Origin: RYN-230 sp963768945
GTDB taxonomy: Bacteria > Actinomycetota > Actinomycetes > Streptosporangiales > Streptosporangiaceae
Assembly: GCA_963768945.1 (NCBI GenBank)
Contig: CAVYJW010000001.1
Span: forward strand, 62,001 to 126,000
Direction of reading: 5' to 3'
Length of the DNA: 64,000 nt
Shown here one piece after another: positions 61,617 to 64,000 of the stretch; the first letter of the stretch is position 1, and every line of letters begins with the position of its first letter. The notes beneath the pieces were generated by a model that searched no databases, had not been told where the DNA came from, and saw only the letters and a program-made list of their open reading frames with translations. Made by a program: the position numbers and the translations under genes.

Positions 61617-62557
61617 GCATGCCGGACCCAGCGGGCCTGGCACCCGGGTGGCCGGTCGCGCCCGGCTCCGGCTGGCCCGGCGACCCGGCGACCGCGGAGA
61701 CTCCGGTGGCGCATGACCCGGCGGAGGTCCGCACCCTGGCGGCGGGAGCAGGCACCCTGGCCGAGCTGGTGGCCCGGCAATCCGTCTGCCGGGCCTGCCC
61801 CCGGCTGGTGGAATGGCGGGAGCAGGTGGCCCAGGTCAAACGCCGCGCGCACGCCACGGAGGCGTACTGGGGGCGGCCGATCCCGGGCTGGGGTGATGAC
61901 CAGCCCCGCATCGTGATCGTCGGGCTGGCCCCGGCGGCGCACGGCGGGAACCGGACCGGGCGGGTCTTCACCGGGGACCGCAGCGGTGACGTCCTCTTCG
62001 CCTCGCTGTATAGGAGCGGGCTGGCCGCGCAGCCGGAGAGCGTCCATGCCGGCGACGGGCAGCGGCTGCTGGGCACACGGATGGTCGCCGCGGTCCGCTG
62101 CGCACCGCCGCTCAACAAGCCGACCGTGACCGAGCGGGACACCTGCGCGCCATGGCTGACCGCGGAGATCGGCCACCTGACCCGGGAGCTGAGGGTCATC
62201 GTGTGCCTCGGCGCGTTCGCCTGGCAGGCGCTGTGGCCGGTCCTGGGCGACGCGGGTTACACCGTGCCCCGGCCCAGGCCGCGCTTCGGGCACGGGGTGG
62301 AGGTCGCCCTGGGCAGCCGAGGCCGCCCCGCCCAGGACCGCCCCGCCCAGGACCGCCCCGCCCAGGACCGCCCCGCCGAGGACTGCCGTGCCCGCGCACG
62401 CACCCGGCCGCGAGGTGGTGCTGATCGGCTGTTATCACCCGAGTCAGCAGAATACATTCACTGGCCGGGTCACCCCTGGCATGCTGGATGCGGTCTTCCA
62501 GCAAGCTCGCGGGTTGGCCGGCTTGGATGCACCCCCCGCACGCCCAGGCGCAGGTGA
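61613..62557 (+). CDS. type-5 uracil-DNA glycosylase, last motif out of frame
   Basis: A UDGb/family-5-like uracil-DNA glycosylase. The N-terminal part has the iron-sulfur cysteines (VCRACPRLVEW), GLAPAAHGGNRTGRVFTGD and RMVAAVRCAPPLNKPT. After a run of RPAQD pentapeptides (15-bp repeat near 62324-62380) the frame goes into Arg-rich nonsense ending at 62557. The expected C-terminal motif VVLIGCYHPSQQNTFTGR is present in the +1 frame, which would end at TAA 62565-62567. So the gene is interrupted by a one-base shift within or near the repeat. GTG start at 61613. Confidence 0.82.
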   Translation: MSMPDPAGLAPGWPVAPGSGWPGDPATAETPVAHDPAEVRTLAAGAGTLAELVARQSVCRACPRLVEWREQVAQVKRRAHATEAYWGRPIPGWGDDQPRIVIVGLAPAAHGGNRTGRVFTGDRSGDVLFASLYRSGLAAQPESVHAGDGQRLLGTRMVAAVRCAPPLNKPTVTERDTCAPWLTAEIGHLTRELRVIVCLGAFAWQALWPVLGDAGYTVPRPRPRFGHGVEVALGSRGRPAQDRPAQDRPAQDRPAEDCRARARTRPRGGADRLLSPESAEYIHWPGHPWHAGCGLPASSRVGRLGCTPRTPRRR

Positions 62558-62710
62558 CGCTCCGTAAGCAAACGCTGTCGAACTTAATCGAAATGGTTAC
62601 GCTTTGCATTCGGCGTCCAAGTGAAAATAGAAAACTCCCCCCGGGCGAAACATTCTGTATTAATTCGGCTGCCCGAGAGTCGCTCAGACGCTCCGGGGTA
62701 TTATTACCCA

Positions 62711-62784
62711 GCCCCCGTAGCCCAAGGGAAGAGGCCGGCCCCCTAAAAGGGTCCCCAGTGTCGGTTCGACTCCGACCGGGGGCA
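62711..62784 (+). tRNA. tRNA-like gene, anticodon position reads UAA
   Basis: A 74-base cloverleaf. Acceptor GCCCCCG/CGGGGGC pairs fully (7 bp) and the T arm GTCGG-TTCGACT-CCGAC is perfect. The anticodon stem is GGCCC/GGGTC (one G-U) with loop CCTAAAA, giving anticodon TAA (Leu). Oddities: position 33 is C, not U; the D stem has a C-A mismatch; the variable arm has only six bases although Leu tRNAs are class II; CCA is not encoded (ACT follows). It may be a diverged but real tRNA or a decaying one. It stands after the conserved eno-ppx-UDG block. Confidence 0.6.
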
Positions 62785-63317
62785 CTCGTGTGCAAGGTGA
62801 CCCCCCGAGCTGCCCTGATCTGGCCGGGAAGGCCTGCTGGCTAAGGTATACGCGCCGTTCGCTAGCCGCACGCGGCCCGGGTACCATGGCACCCAGTGCG
62901 AAAAGGCCGCCATTCCCGCCGCTGCGGATCATGTTCACGGCCTAAATCATCACCCAGCAAAATGTGGCCATAGCTGCCATGAGCAGCACGGTTGTTGCAT
63001 GGGAACTCTGATCGCGCCGCGAGCAACCACTGCTGAATCGACTTTGGTCATGGTTGCCCCATTCGGCTCGGTGGGCTGGCTCGTGATACCTGTCGCCGTG
63101 CTGACCGAACGTGGCGGTCGGCAGCCATAGTGGCGGCGGTGGCAGCCCGGCTGGGGGGAACGGCAGGGCGGCAGGCGCATCGCGGTGCCGCAACTGGAGT
63201 TGCGGTGGAGGGCGAAGATATTGCTGTGCTAGCTGTCACATACTGCGCACTGCCGGGGCAACGCTGAGGGACGCGGATCAATGCTGAGGGACGCGGATCA
63301 ATACTGCGGAGCCGGGG
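62785..63317. other. 533-base gene-poor stretch with a 20-bp duplication
   Basis: No convincing gene on either strand; short open frames here are Arg/Pro/Ser-rich and lack ribosome binding sites. It contains an exact 20-bp tandem duplication, GCTGAGGGACGCGGATCAAT at 63263-63282 and 63283-63302, just after the end of the minus-strand PPOX gene. The region downstream of the tRNA (62785-62900) shows no integrase or att-like duplication of the tRNA end. Confidence 0.5.
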
Positions 63318-63728
63318 CTAGCCGCTGATATCCGGCCCGGCCCGGGTGATCTCGATCCGGACCAGGCACCGGCGGTCCCGCACCATGGCGGCCCGGTAGT
63401 CCTTCCAGTCGGCGTGCTCACCCGAGATCAGCCGGTAGTACTCGACCAGGGACTCCATGGCCCCGGGCAGCGAAATAATCTCCGCTTTGCCCTCGACCTG
63501 GACCCACGGGCCGAAAAAGGCGTCCGTGAACACGCAGAGTGAGGCCAGAGGGTTCCGCCGCAGGTTCCTGGTTTTAACCGCCGTCTCGCGGGTGCTGATG
63601 ATCACCCGTCCGGCGCCGTCCACGCCACAGGTCACCGGCGAAAGCTGAGGGCGCCCATCGGCCCGGGCCGTCGCCAGCACGGCCCGGTGGTTCACGCGGA
63701 GGAACTCCCGGGCCTCATCTGGCTGCAT
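63318..63728 (-). CDS. PPOX-class (F420/FMN-binding split-barrel) oxidoreductase
   Basis: A 136-residue split beta-barrel protein like the F420-dependent or FMN-binding pyridoxamine-phosphate-oxidase family. It has the typical start EAREFLRVNHRAVLATARADG with RPQLSPVTCGVD, VIISTRETAVKTRNLRRNP (cofactor phosphate loop) and PWVQVEGKAEI. The substrate is unknown. It lies three bases downstream of the small DUF4287 gene on the same strand. Confidence 0.9.
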   Translation of the reverse strand: MQPDEAREFLRVNHRAVLATARADGRPQLSPVTCGVDGAGRVIISTRETAVKTRNLRRNPLASLCVFTDAFFGPWVQVEGKAEIISLPGAMESLVEYYRLISGEHADWKDYRAAMVRDRRCLVRIEITRAGPDISG

Positions 63729-63731
63729 AGG

Positions 63732-63965
63732 TCAGGCGCTATTCAGCCTGAGACGGCGGCGGAACTCGTACTCGTGCACGATCGCGGAGGCATAGCCGTG
63801 CGACAGGCCATGCTCGTCGGACAACCAGTGAGCCCGTTCCTCGCATCGGGAGAACGGGGGCCCGGATTCCAGACGCATGAACCACTCGCGGAGTTCGCGC
63901 CCGGTCACGGAAGGTATCCGGGCAATGATGTTCTTGTGCATCTCCGCGGAGTGATTCAGGGACAT
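63732..63965 (-). CDS. DUF4287-like small protein
   Basis: A 77-residue protein with a helical pattern close to DUF4287: MHKNIIARIPSVTGRELREW then WLSDEHGLSHGYASAIVHEY. ATG at 63965 follows GGAGG at five bases, which decides the start over a GTG at 63971. It is upstream of and probably co-transcribed with the PPOX gene. Function unknown. Confidence 0.75.
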   Translation of the reverse strand: MSLNHSAEMHKNIIARIPSVTGRELREWFMRLESGPPFSRCEERAHWLSDEHGLSHGYASAIVHEYEFRRRLRLNSA

Positions 63966-64000
63966 GGCCACCTCCAGGGGCAGGCTGGTCTCTCTGTCGA

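Noticed and set aside
62942..63193. 83-codon minus-strand frame in the gene-poor stretch after the tRNA
   Set aside because: Pro/Arg/Ser-rich, no ribosome binding site, overlapping frames equally open.

Overview
The window is chromosomal DNA of a very G+C-rich actinomycete of the Streptomycetales/Streptosporangiales kind. The evidence is gene content: mycothiol synthase (mshD) next to the nitrogen regulator GlnR, a BldC-type developmental regulator, MurT/GatD (lipid II amidation), a Nur-like nickel regulator, Rex with a near-perfect Rex operator before hemA-hemC-hemD-hemB, the mfd/mazG/eno/divIC/DUF501/ppx block, a ResB/CcsB cytochrome c system, and many GTG starts with 1- to 4-base stop/start overlaps. 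No integrase, transposase, prophage, plasmid origin or CRISPR array was seen.

Layout. 0-3.5 kb: gamma-carbonic-anhydrase-like protein, mshD, glnR, MoaD-like protein. 3.6-7.3 kb: ECF sigma/anti-sigma pair and a sulfur module (membrane thioredoxin, DUF4395, rhodanese, DUF1416) ending in a strong hairpin. 7.6-13.5 kb: GntR regulator, phoU and pstSCAB with a candidate PHO box. 13.6-18 kb: a universal stress protein, then two overlapping genes for membrane proteins that look like degenerate VirD4/TraD coupling ATPases. 18-22.4 kb: murT-gatD, a DsrE protein, a 39-residue membrane protein, a nitrobindin and a secreted G1-type peptidase. 23-32 kb: nur, ygfZ, proline dehydrogenase, proC, acuC, an excisionase-type HTH, the tiny bS22-like ribosomal protein, an acyltransferase, a HAD phosphatase, a membrane/ABM fusion protein and a glutaredoxin. 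32-40.3 kb: the redox-controlled heme operon, then a Prim-Pol-like gene coupled to hemL. 40.5-46.2 kb: EamA permease, histidine phosphatase and tlpA-resB-ccsB without the expected ccdA. 46.2-52.4 kb: a frameshifted lethal-factor-like metallopeptidase, bldC, a PLP dehydratase and a frameshifted ATP sulfurylase/APS kinase. 52.7-62.6 kb: mfd to a uracil-DNA glycosylase whose last motif is out of frame, then an odd tRNA, a gene-poor stretch and two small minus-strand genes.

Two features run through the whole window. Short private tandem repeats (10-33 bp units) lie at gene ends and in spacers, and 15- or 18-bp units are inserted in frame inside several conserved genes. Three conserved genes (metallopeptidase, sulfurylase/kinase, UDG) each carry what looks like a single-base frameshift, which is either sequencing error or real decay. 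The best candidate for an undescribed system is the pair of Walker-degenerate coupling-ATPase relatives at 14.3-18.0 kb.
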